Part shown: in pieces, positions 1-12,409 of the stretch | Layout of the letters: each line of letters starts with the position of its first letter | Position numbering within the stretch: position 1 is the first letter of the stretch | Origin: Leptobrachium leishanense | Lineage: Eukaryota; Chordata; Amphibia; Anura; Megophryidae | Assembly (NCBI GenBank): GCA_009667805.1 | Contig: CM019067.1 | Location: forward strand, 62,292,637-62,356,636 | Length of the DNA: 64,000 nucleotides | Reading direction: 5' to 3' | Position numbers and translations under genes: made by a program | Notes under the pieces: model-generated | Database searches by the model: none | Told to the model about the DNA's origin: nothing | What the model saw: only the letters and a program-made list of their open reading frames with translations

Positions 1-360
1 ACCATCTGACCAAAATTAGCCTAAATTAAAGGAACCCCTAGCCAGCACTGCCTACAAACCCCCGCCGTGACAAAGGAGCCCAACAAAACTAATACTCTAA
101 CGAAAAACCAACCCAACCCGTAACTAAATAAAACAGGATGGGAGGGTGGGGATTTTTCCAGCTCTACCTCAGGAGAAAAAGGCACGCAGAGCCTCTCCAC
201 ACGCACCTTAAGTACCCTCCTGGTGACTCCTCCCACACCTCTCCCGCTCAAAACTCCACACGCGCTGAAAACCCTTCTAGAAAAATCCTCCCTGCGTCCT
301 GGCATCAGAGGCAACTTAAGGGCCCTACGCCTTAGGTGCTTCAGGCCTTCATTACACAAT
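1..360. other. Unassigned sequence, possibly an old LTR remnant
   Basis: No coding homology or clear element boundary is visible. On the minus strand the stretch reads like promoter or LTR DNA, with pyrimidine tracts and an ACTTAAGG box, and it contains a 112-codon open frame with no recognisable domain. I treat that frame as chance. An unclassified LTR fragment is possible but there is no terminal repeat or target duplication to support it. Confidence 0.25.
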
Positions 361-602
361 GTAGGTGATTGGATATTCTAATTTTATTGCATTTTTTTTT
401 ATAACATTCAGGCAGGGCATGACATATACATATAATAATGGTATATTATAAAACTGCAAAGTCTGCAGAAAAAAAGGATAGATAATTTGTCTGGGTCATA
501 TAATAAAACGTGCCTCCAAATCCTGTTTAAACATGATGAGCTAAAATGGTAAAAATGAGCTCAGTACACAGAGCTGAAATGGCTCAGCAGCAAAGGAGTT
601 AA
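361..602. mobile_element. AT-rich terminal fragment of TTAA element family 1
   Basis: This piece matches the AT-rich halves of the copies at 3600-3849, 36300-36550, 42038-42420 and 51253-51600. Shared landmarks are ATACATATAATAATG, TTTAAACATGATGA and a terminal block ending in GAGTTAA. The end abuts a TTAA at 599-602, the insertion target of the family. The other half is missing. The TTAA target and CCCTTCACTGC-like terminus fit the piggyBac superfamily; that assignment is inference. Confidence 0.7.
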
Positions 603-744
603 TGCATTGTATTGGATTGTATTGCAAAAATATGTTGTAGACATTACATATGTACAATTTGGGTAGGGAAAAGGCGGTTTTTCATAAAACCACTGGGTCC
701 TGCAAGTGATTTTATGTAAAACCACTTGGCAGTGAAGGGGTTAA
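603..744. mobile_element. TTAA element family 2, terminal fragment
   Basis: The segment ends GGCAGTGAAGGGGTTAA at 728-744 and contains CCACTTGGCAGTG, close to the end of the 43094-43466 element (CACTTGGTAGTGATGGGG). It lies between the TTAA at 599-602 and the TTAA at 741-744, with a further TTAA element starting at 764. It is therefore one of three TTAA-bounded pieces packed end to end. Confidence 0.5.
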
Positions 745-1147
745 GCAAACCACTGTAAAGCCTTTAACCCTTTCACCGCGGAAGATGTCTGGGAAACGTC
801 CTCATTGTCTCCCACTGTATGCGGAGGATGTTCGCCAGATGTCTTCCGCTCGGCAGGGGCCCAGGGAGATGCTCACCACTCTGGTCTGGAATCCCGCGGC
901 GTTCTGACTTCCTCGAAGTCAGGCGCCGCTTTTATAGACTCCGCCGCAATGACATCATTGCGTCGGACGCAATGATGTCATTTTCAGGTGACCCCCCCGG
1001 CAATGCCGGGAGATCGCCTTAAGGGAGGGGAGGTTCCTTTCAGATCCCTCTCCCTCCCGATCCGGAAGGTCTACAAAAAAAAAGAAAGGCGTCGCTTTGA
1101 AGGGCAGTGTCTGCCCTTTAAAGCGATGCCTGTCTTTAACCACTTAA

Positions 1148-1621
1148 GGCTAATGTCAGATGAATGCAGTCTGAGCGCACTCTGCGTGCATGCATAACGG
1201 ACAGACGTACTGATGAAAGATCATACTGCAGACACAACATGGTCCGTTTTTCTTGACGGATGTAGAAAAAAAAAGGGAATTATGGGAAACAAAATTAATT
1301 ATGAAAAATTATAAAAATTGTAAAATGATATGAAAAGCCATTTTGTGCATCAAGGTGCTGGACGTCGCAAATGCGCTTCGTCTGGCTTTGTGTCATCACA
1401 CACACAGAACGCTATGCGGACGTGGCGCACTCTGCGCGTCGGTCCTAGCTGTTTTACGTTCTTGCCTAAATTGCATCTGTTGCCATCTGCGTGGTGCGTG
1501 CGCAGTTCGGTGCACACGTACTTTGTGTGTGGGTCTCTATTGCTCATGATTCTATGCTACGATGGACGTTAAACTGTGCGGTGACACGGACGTGATCACT
1601 GCGTTCATCTGACGCAGGCCT
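1148..1621. mobile_element. Harbinger-like MITE, GGCYNRTGTCAGA family, copy 1
   Basis: Its ends are GGCTAATGTCAGATGAA and TTCATCTGACGCAGGCC, imperfect inverted repeats. The flanks are TAA on both sides (1145-1147 and 1622-1624). It shares the internal block from CTGAGCGCACTCTGCGTG through GTGCTGGACGT with the copy at 5026-5493. It has no coding capacity. The 3-bp TAA duplication and GG..CC ends fit PIF/Harbinger non-autonomous elements; the name is inference. Confidence 0.7.
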
Positions 1622-1726
1622 AAGTGCCGGATCGTGATCTAGCTCTGGTGGGGGCCGCCATCTTGGATGGCGGCTCCACCTCCGGGTCCCCCCTCGGCAC
1701 CAGACATCATCGCACATGGCGTGATG

Positions 1727-1804
1727 CAGGGGTGGATTCAGACACAGGTTTCGAGGGGGGGCATTCTACCAGTTTTGGCCAAGAGCTGGTGTTGGGTTCG
1801 CAGT
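1727..1804. mobile_element. Possible hAT-like left terminus
   Basis: The sequence starts CAGGGGTGGATTCAG, a hAT-type terminal repeat resembling CAGGGGTGGACTGAC at 54152. No matching right terminus was found downstream of the minisatellite, so this is either a decayed element or a coincidence of a common terminus. The minisatellite begins immediately after it. Confidence 0.35.
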
Positions 1805-1836
1805 GACAGGCAGATATATTTGCCCCTAGCTCACAT

Positions 1837-1873
<37 letters not shown>

Positions 1874-2915
1874 CCCCCAGCTCACATGGATATATATATT
1901 GCCCCCAGCTCACATGGATATATATATTCACCCCCAGCTCACATGAATATATATATATTTGCCCCAGCTCATATGGATATATATATTGCCCCCAGGCAGC
2001 TCACATGGATATATATATTGCCCCCAGCTCACATGGATATATATATATATTGCCCCCAGGCAGCTCACATGGATATATATATATATTCGCCCCAGCTCAC
2101 ATGGATATATATATATATTTTTGCCCCCAGCTCACATGGATATATATTGCCCCCAGCTCACATGGATATATATATATATATAAATATATATTCGCCCCAG
2201 CTCACATGGATATATATATATTTGCCCCAGCTCATATGTATATATATATTGCCCCCAGGCAGCTCACATGGATATATATATTGCCCCCAGGCAGCTCACA
2301 TGGATATATATATATTGCCCCCAGGCAGCTCACATGGATATATATATTGCCCCAGGCAGCTCACATGGGTATATTTTCCCCAGCTCACATGGGTATCTTT
2401 GCCCCAGCTCACATGGGTATCTTTGCCCCAGCTCACAGGGATATATTTGCCCAAGCTCACAGGGGTATATTTGCCCCTAGCTCAAATGGATATATATATT
2501 GCCCCTAGCTCACATGGGTATATTTGCCCACAGCTCACATGGGTATATTTACCCCAGCTCACATGGATATATTTGCCCCCAGCTCACATGGGTATATTTG
2601 CCCACAGCTCACATGGTTATATTTGCCCCAGCTCACAACATGGGTATATTTACCCCCAGCTCACATGGTTATATTTGCCCCAGCTCACATGGATATATTT
2701 GCCCCAGCTCACATGGGTATATTTGCCCCCAGCTCACATGGGTATATTTGCCCCAGCTCACAACATGGGTATATTTGCCCCAGCTCACATGGGTATATTT
2801 TCCCCCAGCTCAGATGGGAATATTTGCCCCAACTCACAACATGGGTATATTTTCCCCCAGCTCAGATGGGAATATTTGCCCCAGCTCACAACATGGGTAT
2901 ATTTGCCCCAGCTCT
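1805..2915. repeat. Minisatellite, about 28-bp unit with internal (TA)n expansion
   Basis: Roughly 40 tandem copies of a unit built on CCCAGCTCACATGGRTATAT followed by ATTTGCC. The left half (to about 2370) carries TATATATA expansions of differing length and CAGG insertions. The right half is more regular with GGGTATATTTGCCCC. Every forward frame stays open for long stretches because the unit has few stops, which gives a 431-codon frame that is not a gene. Unit divergence is directional from left to right, which suggests local expansion. Confidence 0.95.
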
Positions 2916-2948
2916 CACCTCCTCTGCCAGGCCCCAGGCTCTGCTGGC

Positions 2949-3126
2949 GTTCTTCTCCCTAGGAGGTGAGTGGCCGCTGGCATGATGCAGCTTGGCCGCT
3001 CACCGGGAACCACCTGACCAGCCGCACAGCCGCGTTCTCACGAGATTGCGCGCTGGTCAGGTGGTTCTCATCCCAGGGGCGAGCGGCCAAGCTGCATGTC
3101 AGCGGGCGCTCGCAGGGAGAAGAACG
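2949..3126. repeat. Imperfect long palindrome (fold-back) in the TTAA element
   Basis: GTTCTTCTCCCT at 2949 pairs with AGGGAGAAGAAC at the right end. Further in, GCAGCTTGGCCGCTC and ACCACCTGACCAGC (2986-3025) pair with GCTGGTCAGGTGGT and GAGCGGCCAAGCTGC (3051-3096). The two arms are about 75 bp with small mismatches and a loop of about 25 bp. The fold could be a MITE in its own right or part of the GC-rich body of the host element. Confidence 0.75.
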
Positions 3127-3849
3127 CCGGCGGCGGTTATTTTCTCGGCGGGGGGGGGGATTGCCCCATTGCCCCCCCAATGGATCCGCCCCATGCATGA
3201 TGACATCAGTTAGCCCTGGTGGAGATATGGGGGTTCAAAGGAACCCCCTATCTCCAGAACGGTGGCAGCATGGCCTTTCAAATGATGCCAAACATGACCA
3301 TGTTACAAGTAAGAGAAAATTAATAAAAATAATAATAATAACATTTAAAAAAACAAAAAACTGTTTTTTTTGAGTGTGTGTATTTTATTAATGCAGCAAT
3401 ATTGTTACCACTTCAATTATAATGTGAACAATGATGTTGCACTAATGATTTTTTCTATGGGGTGCGTTTGCTAAAAATTATGTAATTCCCCCCAAAAAAA
3501 TGTAACAAGTCCCCATTTCTAATTTTTTTAACAAGCACACCCCATAGAAAACATAACCGCAAAGGCTCGTGTGATAAAATATGGAAAAAAAAAACACTTT
3601 ACACGCTGTAGACGATTAAAAATTCTAATTTTATTGCATTTTTTGTTATAATATACAGGCAAGACATGACGTATACATATAATAATGATATATTATGAAT
3701 CTGCCGCGTCTGCCGGAAAGAACGATATATAATATGTCTGGGTGGTATAATAAAACGTGGCTTCAAATCGCGTTTAAACATGATGAGCAAAAGCGGTAAA
3801 AATGAGCTCAGCACACAGCGGTGAAATGGCTCAGCAGTGAAGGGGTTAA

Positions 3850-4505
3850 TATAAACCTTACAGACACTCTTTCCCTTTTCTGAGCACACATAATAATCAT
3901 ATTACTGTTAATATATTAAAGGAGATTGTCAGCCTTTATTTAAGTTGTGAAGAATACACGTCATGTCCAATAATCGTATTTGTGACAGTTTCTTTTTTTT
4001 TTCTTTTGACATCGACCCGTGAAATATTTCCTTAAATCGCCTGCAGGTTCCCCTTTCACGCCACATGATCGTGGCCTTGTCATCTGGCAATATGTTTAGC
4101 AGGGTTTGATAGAGCTAATCACTCTGCCTATAGCAGCCCATTTGTATCGATTTATACGTCCTCGGGCTCTGGTAACCATGGATTACTGTCATGTGAGATT
4201 GAACCACATACATTATGCATTTCTAATGTGCCGCTGGTTGCTTCTGGCTACATGTTTATTCATTCACTTGATCTTTATTATTTGAGCATATTTATTCTAT
4301 ATTTGCTCCCATGCTTTGGGGTGCACTTTATGTTAATTATAATTATTTACATAGGCGCGCAGCCCATGTTTTGAGATGTGTACTGTACATTTATCATCTG
4401 TTAATTTTCATGTTCTTTATCAAGAACCAAGTAAGAAAAACCCAAAAAGTGTAGCCGAGGAACTGAAAGGTCATAAGTAGGACCTATTCAACCAGCTGGA
4501 GCACC
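3850..4505. other. Single-copy-looking block, candidate conserved non-coding element
   Basis: No repeat family and no coding frame was recognised. Composition is balanced and motif-rich, with TTAATTATAATTA, CTAATCACTCTG, ATCGATTTATACG and CATGATCGTGG. It differs from the flanking repeats in lacking poly-A/T slippage and CpG-decay patterns. It is a candidate regulatory conserved element on appearance only. Confidence 0.3.
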
Positions 4506-5816
4506 CAGGGTTATTGAATGAGCGCTCTTTCGTTCCCCGCACTTCGAGGTATTAAATTCGCCAACCCTATGGTGAATTCAGCATTCACCGCAAGGTCCCT
4601 GAAGTGAAAGGAAAACCCGCCGAACGCATCTGTAAAACCGCTGCATCTAAATGAAAAACCGCCGCCAAAAAAACATCGGACTGATCCAATAAGCTGCCAT
4701 GAAAAACGTCAAATGCTCCCAACGATCTGCTGCAAAACTGCCGAACGCATCCAAAAAAAAAGCTGACATTCCGCAGAACAGAGTGCCGACCAGCCGCTGG
4801 AAAAAGCCGACAAGCTGACGAATGGGGTAAAAAAAACCACTGCAACTCTTAGAATGCGTTTGCATAAAAACTACTGGATGAAAATGTCTGGAAATAATAT
4901 ATATGGTCATATGTACAATACTAAAAACGTCTGTTAAAGAAAAAAAATGCTATTTAAAAAAAAACAGGGGAAAAAAAAATTCCCCAAAAATGCCTAAAAA
5001 AAAGGGACTTTTTGCTGCAGATTAAGGCTAATGTCAGACGAGCGCAGTCTGAGCGCACTCTGCGTGCGTGCATAACGGACGGACGTACTGACGGAAGATA
5101 CTGTAGACACCACACGGTCCGCTTTTGTTGACGGGCGTAGAAAAAAAAGGGAATTATGGGAAACAAAATTAATATGAAAAATGCAAAAAATTGGAAAATG
5201 ATATGAAAAGCTATTGTGTGCGTCAAGGTGCTGGACGTTGCCAATGAGCTGCGTCTGACTTCGTGTCATCACGCACACAGAACGCAATGCGGACATGGTG
5301 CACTCTGCGCGTCCGTTTTAGCGGTTTTACGTTCTTGCCTAAATTGTGTCTGTTGCCATCTGTGTGGTACGTGCGCAGTTCGGTGCGCACGTACTTGGTG
5401 TGTGGGTCTCTATTGATCATGATTCTATGCTACGACAGACGTTAAACTGTGCGGCAACACAGACGTGATCACTGCGTTCATCTGACGCCGGCCTTAAAGA
5501 ATAAACGGTTTAATAAATATTTAATAAAAACGGGAATATTTTTAACATTGAAACCTATGAGATTCACCTGTTTAAACCTGTCGAATGAAGCCACCAAACA
5601 TTTCTGACATCTCACTGCTGTTCGGTGTTCTGTGAATAGATTAACCATTGCTTCCCTATGGGGAGTTCACTGCTGCCAAACTGGCACCGTATTTTGCTTG
5701 CAATTCGCCAATATTTGGTGAAATGCCTGCTCTCTGAATAGCCGAATGGCCCCGAAATTGCACTGTATGGGGAAATTCACAGTTCGGTGCAATTTCGACT
5801 CTCTTTGAAAACCCCC
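4506..5816. mobile_element. CAGGG-terminus element, type 2, interrupted by a MITE
   Basis: It begins CAGGGTTATTGAATGAGCGC and ends near CTCTTTGAAAACCCCCT, a degraded version of the family terminus. The body is in reverse orientation relative to the copy at 37389-38335: shared pieces are the GTGAATTCAGCATTCACCG block, the T-rich centre, and CAATGGTTAATCTATTC (seen here as its complement near 5635). The copy is split at 5026 by a 468-bp Harbinger-like MITE. It has no coding capacity. Confidence 0.65.
5026..5493. mobile_element. Harbinger-like MITE, GGCYNRTGTCAGA family, copy 2 (nested)
   Basis: Ends are GGCTAATGTCAGACGAGCGC and GCGTTCATCTGACGCCGGCC. It is flanked by TTAA on both sides (5022-5025 and 5494-5497), so the duplicated target is TAA or TTAA. 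It is close to copy 1 over its whole length. It lies inside the T-rich/A-rich centre of the CAGGG element and is therefore younger than that host copy. Confidence 0.75.
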
Positions 5817-6236
5817 TACTCAGCTGAACACACCGTATGATTATTTATCAAGTGCCAACATATTCTGTATCACTGCACAATGGGTATGGAAAAAACCATA
5901 AGATTTATACATAGTTTTGACACATGGGAACAATGGTAATAGAGGAACTTGGTTTCGCTCTTACAATCTAATAGGAGTGAAGTGGCACACAGAGATGAGC
6001 ATAAATAATAGTATGAGAAGTATTGGGATCATCCCTCTCTGGATCCACCAGTGCATTGACTCAGTATGACATTTACAAACAAATGCAGTATCGTCTTTTT
6101 AGCTTTAATAAAGATGATGGCTTTATGGAAGAGCCAGAATACGTCCACATTCTGAAGATGATTTAGTATGTATATTTATTTGGGACTTTTGCACCTGGGT
6201 GTTTTTATCCTATATTGCCTGGGTGCTGCTCATCAC
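5817..6236. other. Unassigned spacer
   Basis: AT-rich sequence between two CAGGG elements. I see no repeat terminus, RNA gene or coding frame in it. Confidence 0.4.
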
Positions 6237-6239
6237 TCT

Positions 6240-7164
6240 CAGGGTTATCCAAAGAGATCCGAATTGCTTGAGAAAGGTAACCGATCGCTGAAAATCAGCG
6301 TTCGGTTGCCTTTCCTGGCCATTCGGCTATCCATAGAGCAGGCAATTCGCCAAATCCTGGCGAATTGCCTGCACATACGGTGCCTGTTCGGTGCCTGTTC
6401 GAGGGCAGTGAAATCCCCATGAAAAAGCACTGCTTCGACTATTCAGAGAACACAAACCAGCAGTGAAAGGTTCCCGAAATGCCCTGCCATTCGGTGGTTT
6501 AATTCGGCAAGTTTATTCAGGAGAATCCCATAGACTTCAATGTTTAAAATATTCTGGTTTTTATTCAATATCTAATAAACCGTTCATTATAAAATTCTGC
6601 AGCAAAAAGTCTCTTTATTTATAGATTTTTTAGGATACTTTAATAATTTTTCTGATTGTTTTTTTTTTTTTAAAAGTCCGATTTTTTTTGATTTTTTTTT
6701 TTACCTTTACTTCTTTTTTCTGTAACAGCCCTCTTTATTATCATTCCCTGGACCTCCTGTGTAAATTTCAGACATTTTCGCTCAGTAGTTTCTTTGCAAA
6801 CAGCTTTTCATTTTCCCAGATTCATACAAACGGTTTTGCTAATTTATTCACTGCCTCCTCTGCGTCTCGGCTCTGTGTGATTCGGCTCCTGTTCGGCTGC
6901 TTCGCTGCGTGTGATCGGCTCCTGCTCGGGTTTTTCGAAGGTTAATCCAGATGTTTTTGCTTGTTTTCGGCGTGCATTCGGTGGGTTTTGCGGTTAGTTT
7001 TCGGTGGGTTTACGGCAGCTTTTCCCTGCAATTCGGGGACCTTGTGCTGTTTGCTGAATACACCGCAGGGTCACTGAAATGGGATCGGCAAAAGGAACCA
7101 AATTGAAGAGAACGAAAAGTCACCGAACGTGCGTTAACTTTTCGAATCTCTTTGGATAACCCTG
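6240..7164. mobile_element. CAGGG-terminus element, type 1, complete copy
   Basis: A complete 925-bp copy. Its ends are CAGGGTTATCCAAAGAGAT and the complement ATCTCTTTGGATAACCCTG, a perfect 19-bp inverted repeat. The 3-bp flanks are TCT on both sides (6237-6239 and 7165-7167), which I read as a target duplication. Internal landmarks include GCGTTCGGTTGCCTTTCC, AGTCTCTTTATTTATAGATTTTTTAGG and GAATACACCGCAGGGTC. It has no transposase frame, so it is non-autonomous. A 3-bp duplication fits Harbinger or CACTA-type elements, and I leave the superfamily open. Confidence 0.8.
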
Positions 7165-7167
7165 TCT

Positions 7168-7652
7168 ATGTTCAGCCCATGCACCCAGAGAAATATATAA
7201 ATGATGTAGCAGGACAAGGTCTGGATTTCAATCCGAAGACCAATTTAAAGATTTATGCTATGACGTAACAAGAAAAAACCAAAACATTATGTCAAAAAAG
7301 CATATTCACTAATTACTGATGTTCACTGTTGTTGCAACTATGCTGAACTATGGCGTTGGCTATTCACAGGGAAATTCAACAATGGCACACGTTCCAAAAA
7401 CTACCGGTGAACAACACTGACCCTCAATACCAGTTTCCTTCTGTAACAGGAGTAAAGATGTTCTCCATTCAGGGTTGTCCCATCATTGTTTGCAACGCCA
7501 GTGGATATAATTTGTCAATGTTTAAGTGCCTCTCTCCATTGAACTCTGATGGAAACAGTGCCAGAAAACATTGGAAAAAACACAGACAACTTTGCCACCT
7601 TTGCCATTTGTAACTGTGTTAAATCTATACTAGCAAACTCCCTAGCCTCTAA
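7168..7652. other. Unassigned sequence
   Basis: This contains an 87-codon open frame at 7350-7613 with no recognisable domain and no splice context. A few phrases recur loosely near 15300-15560 (for example ACTATGCTGAACTA), so it may be an old dispersed repeat. No boundaries can be placed. Confidence 0.3.
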
Positions 7653-7833
7653 CAGGTCTATTCGAAGAAAGGTGAAACTCAGGAGAATGACTGGAGAAGT
7701 GAAAATACTAGGTCAAAATGGCCAAACCAGAAAAATTCTCCCATTTATCTCACTTTCCGAATCGGCTATTTGGTCTAGAATGTTCACTTCTCCTGCCATT
7801 CTCCTGGTTTTCACCTCTCTCTAAATAACCCTG
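7653..7833. mobile_element. Short MITE (about 180 bp) with CAGGGTTATTYAGAGAG-type ends
   Basis: The left end CAGGTCTATTCGAAGAAAGG and right end CCTCTCTCTAAATAACCCTG are inverted repeats. Inside them GTGAAACTCAGGAGAATGAC pairs with GCCATTCTCCTGGTTTTCAC. A second copy lies at 16679-16861. The outer 12-15 bp are shared with the 0.9-1 kb CAGGG elements, so both are probably mobilised by the same transposase. Confidence 0.75.
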
Positions 7834-8937
7834 ATTGGCTTCTCAAGGGTCAACTTTCTCTTTTTTAATACTTCCAGGGCGGCTCCAGTCCTGTGGAAAG
7901 ACCACACGCCGGGGCAGTGCTGGGAGGCAAGCAGGCCTGAATGCTGGGGGGCAGCATAACACAAACACCGCAGCTCTCCAGCAACTCCCCCATCCCGACT
8001 CCCTTCCCTGCGGCTGATTCAGGCTCCACATTTAGACAGTCCACGTTACAGCGAATTGCAGTGATTGGTCGCAGGGAAGGAAGGCGGTGTGAGGGAGTTG
8101 CTGGAGAGCCGTGGGGCATGCTATGCCATCCCTCACCAGTCAGGCCCACAGCATCATAGCATGAGCAGCGGCATTATGGGGTTAAAGGCCCTGGTTAGGG
8201 TTACACCAGGGTTGGAATAGAGGCTGAAAATGGTAGCATTCTATAAATACGATTGGGGTAAATGATCAATGAGCCTAGAAAACATTAAATTGATTTGTTA
8301 CAAAGAAAACAATGATATTTAAAACACACAAAGTAAAGTGTTCCCTCGGAATATGTCAAATGCAACAATATGAAAACACTCAGACCGGATGGATACTTGT
8401 GTATTTTGGTGATGATAATAATTATTAATATTATTATGCAAACACATGGTTCTCTTTTTACTAGTATTTTTCATAAAACATTGACTTGAAAGTAACTTTG
8501 CTTATTGAATGATCAGCTGCTAGATACGGTGCAACCGGTGCACTAACCACTGACCTATCCCACCGGCTTAGAAATATGTTCCAATTATTGGATTTCACTG
8601 AACTTGTTATCTATTTTGTTCCGCAGAAACTGTACCCAAGTCAAGGACTCAAATAAAATTGCAGCACACACAGAATCGCAGCTACTTTTGGAAAGTTGAA
8701 AATAATATAAATCAATGGTAGAATCATGACTTTTAGGCAGCACTGAAATATTGTATCCAATAACTTGCTCTATATCTAACAAACAATTTAATTTCCCTCG
8801 AGTTGTTCTTGGATGAAGTTCTCAAACGGTCGGTAAGGCTCACACATTTCACAAGATGTTTTTGACTATCATCTTTTAGACCCAATTTGAAATAAAATCA
8901 CGGTAGACTAAAAATGATTTGTAAAAATTAAATGTAT
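7834..8937. other. Unassigned sequence
   Basis: A GC-richer block (7870-8160) resembles an exon or promoter in composition, but its frames are short and lack any domain. The remainder is AT-rich. No repeat termini were found. Confidence 0.3.
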
Positions 8938-9487
8938 GAATAGAGATAGATGGACAGAATGAAAAAGAGACAGATGAATGGATAGATATGTGGATAGACA
9001 GATAGATATGGAGATAAACAAGCAGAAAGATAAGGGAATAAATAGATAGTCAGATATGTAGATAGAGACAGACAGATATGTAGATAGATAGATATGTAGA
9101 TAGATAGATAGATATGTAGATAGATAGACAGAGAGAAAAACAGATATGTCGATAGACAGAGAGAAAAACAGATATGTCGATAGATAGACAGATACAGTAT
9201 GTAGATAGAGAGAATGACAGATAGATAGACATATGTAGATAGAGAGAATGACAGATAGATAGACATATGTAGATAGAGAGAATGACAGATAGATAGACAT
9301 ATGTAGATAGAGAGAATGACAGATAGACAGATATGTAGATAGAGAGAATGACAGATAGAGAGAATGATAGATATGTAGATAGACAGCTATGTAGATAGAC
9401 AGCTATGTAGATAGACAGCTATGTATATAGAGAGAATGATAGATATGTAGATAGCTAGACAGACAGATACGTAGATAGACAGCTATG

Positions 9488-9519
<32 letters not shown>

Positions 9520-9771
9520 TATGTAGATAGATAGACAGAGAGAAAAACAGATATGCAGATAGATAGATAGACATATGTAGATAGAGAGAATGACAGATGG
9601 AGAGAATGACAGATGGATAGAGAGAATGACAGATATGTACATAGACAGATATGTAGATAGAGAGAATGACAGAGGGAATGACAGATATGTAGATAGAGAG
9701 AAAGATAGATAGAGAGAATGACAGATATGTAGATAGAGAGAATGACAGATATCTAGATAGAGAGAATGACA
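8938..9771. repeat. GATA-type satellite, left block
   Basis: Tandem mixture of GATA, GACA and GAGA tetramers organised into higher-order units such as GATATGTAGATAGA and GAGAGAATGACAGATA. The open frames on the minus strand (repeating LSIYLSFSLST) are translation of the repeat, not genes. It continues at 11383 after the inserted Tc1 element. Confidence 0.97.
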
Positions 9772-9773
9772 TA

Positions 9774-11380
<1,607 letters not shown>

Positions 11381-11382
11381 TA

Positions 11383-12356
11383 TATGTAGATAGACAGATA
11401 TGTAGATAGAGAGAATGACATATATGTAGATAGACAGATATGTAGATAGAGAGAATGACAGATAGAGAGAATGACAGATACATAGAGAGAATGACAGATA
11501 TGTAGATAGAGAGAATGACAGATATGTCGACGGATATGTAGATAGAGAGAATGACAGATATGCAGAGAGAATGACAGATATGTAGATAGACAGATATGTA
11601 GATAGAGAGAATGACAGATAGATAGAGAGAATGACAGATATGTAGATAGAGAGAATAACAGATAGATAGAGAGAATGACAGATATGTAGATAGAGAGAAT
11701 GACAGATACGTAGATGGATATGTAGATAGAGAGAATGACAGATATGTAGAGAGAATGACAGATATGTAGATGGATATGTAGATAGAGAGAATGACAGATA
11801 TGTAGAGAGAATGACAGATATGTAGATAGATATGTAGATAGAGAGAATGACAGATATGTAGATGGAGAGAATGACAGATATGTAGAGAGAATGACAGATA
11901 TGTAGCAAGAGAGAATGACAGATATGTAGATGGATATGTAGATAGAGAGAATGACAGATATGTAGATAGACAGATATGTAGATAGAGAGAATGACAGATA
12001 TGTAGATGGAGAGAATGACAGATATGTAGATGGAGAGAATGACAGATATGTAGAGAGAATGACAGATATGTAGATAGATAGATATGTAGATAGAGAGAAT
12101 GACAGATATGTAGATAGAGAGAATGACAGATATGTAGATAGACAGATATGTAGATAGAGAGAATGACAGATATGTAGATAGACAGAATGAGAGATATGTA
12201 GATAGAGAGAATGACAGATAAGTAGATAGATAGATATGTCAATAGATAGATATGTAGATAGAGAGAATGACAGATAGATAGAGAGAATGATAGATATGTA
12301 GATAGATAGATAGATAGATAGATAGACAGATATGTAGATAGATATGTAGATAGATA
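11383..12356. repeat. GATA-type satellite, right block
   Basis: Continuation of the satellite beyond the Tc1 insertion. Higher-order units such as GATAGAGAGAATGACAGATATGTA repeat many times, ending in a plain GATA run at 12300-12330. All long minus-strand frames here are repeat translation. Confidence 0.97.
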
Positions 12357-12409
12357 AATTGTTGGTAAAATGTACAAAAATAGCCTTTGATTGATATAGG
12401 AAAGATGAC

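Larger units (their letters stand above)
764..3849. mobile_element. Composite TTAA element family 1 (piggyBac-like, non-autonomous), with nested insertions
   Basis: The element opens at TTAA 764-767 with CCCTTTCACCGCGG and closes at 3846-3849 with CAGTGAAGGGGTTAA. The termini are short inverted repeats flanked by TTAA. The left half is GC-rich and dense in palindromes: GATGTCTGG..ACGTCCTC near the end, CATTGCG repeats at 950-975, GGCAATGCCGGGAGATCGCC, and TTGAAGGGCAG..CTGCCCTTTAAAG at 1098-1125. The right part (3360-3849) is AT-rich and matches four other copies. It is about 3 kb instead of about 1.1 kb because it holds a 474-bp MITE (1148-1621), a minisatellite (1805-2915) and a fold-back segment (2949-3126). 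It has no transposase frame. Confidence 0.7.

Noticed and set aside
1667..2962. 431-codon open frame, plus several overlapping frames of 150-170 codons
   Set aside because: The frame is a translation of the 28-bp minisatellite and is open only because the unit has few stops. All forward frames are open, and there is no domain or splice context.
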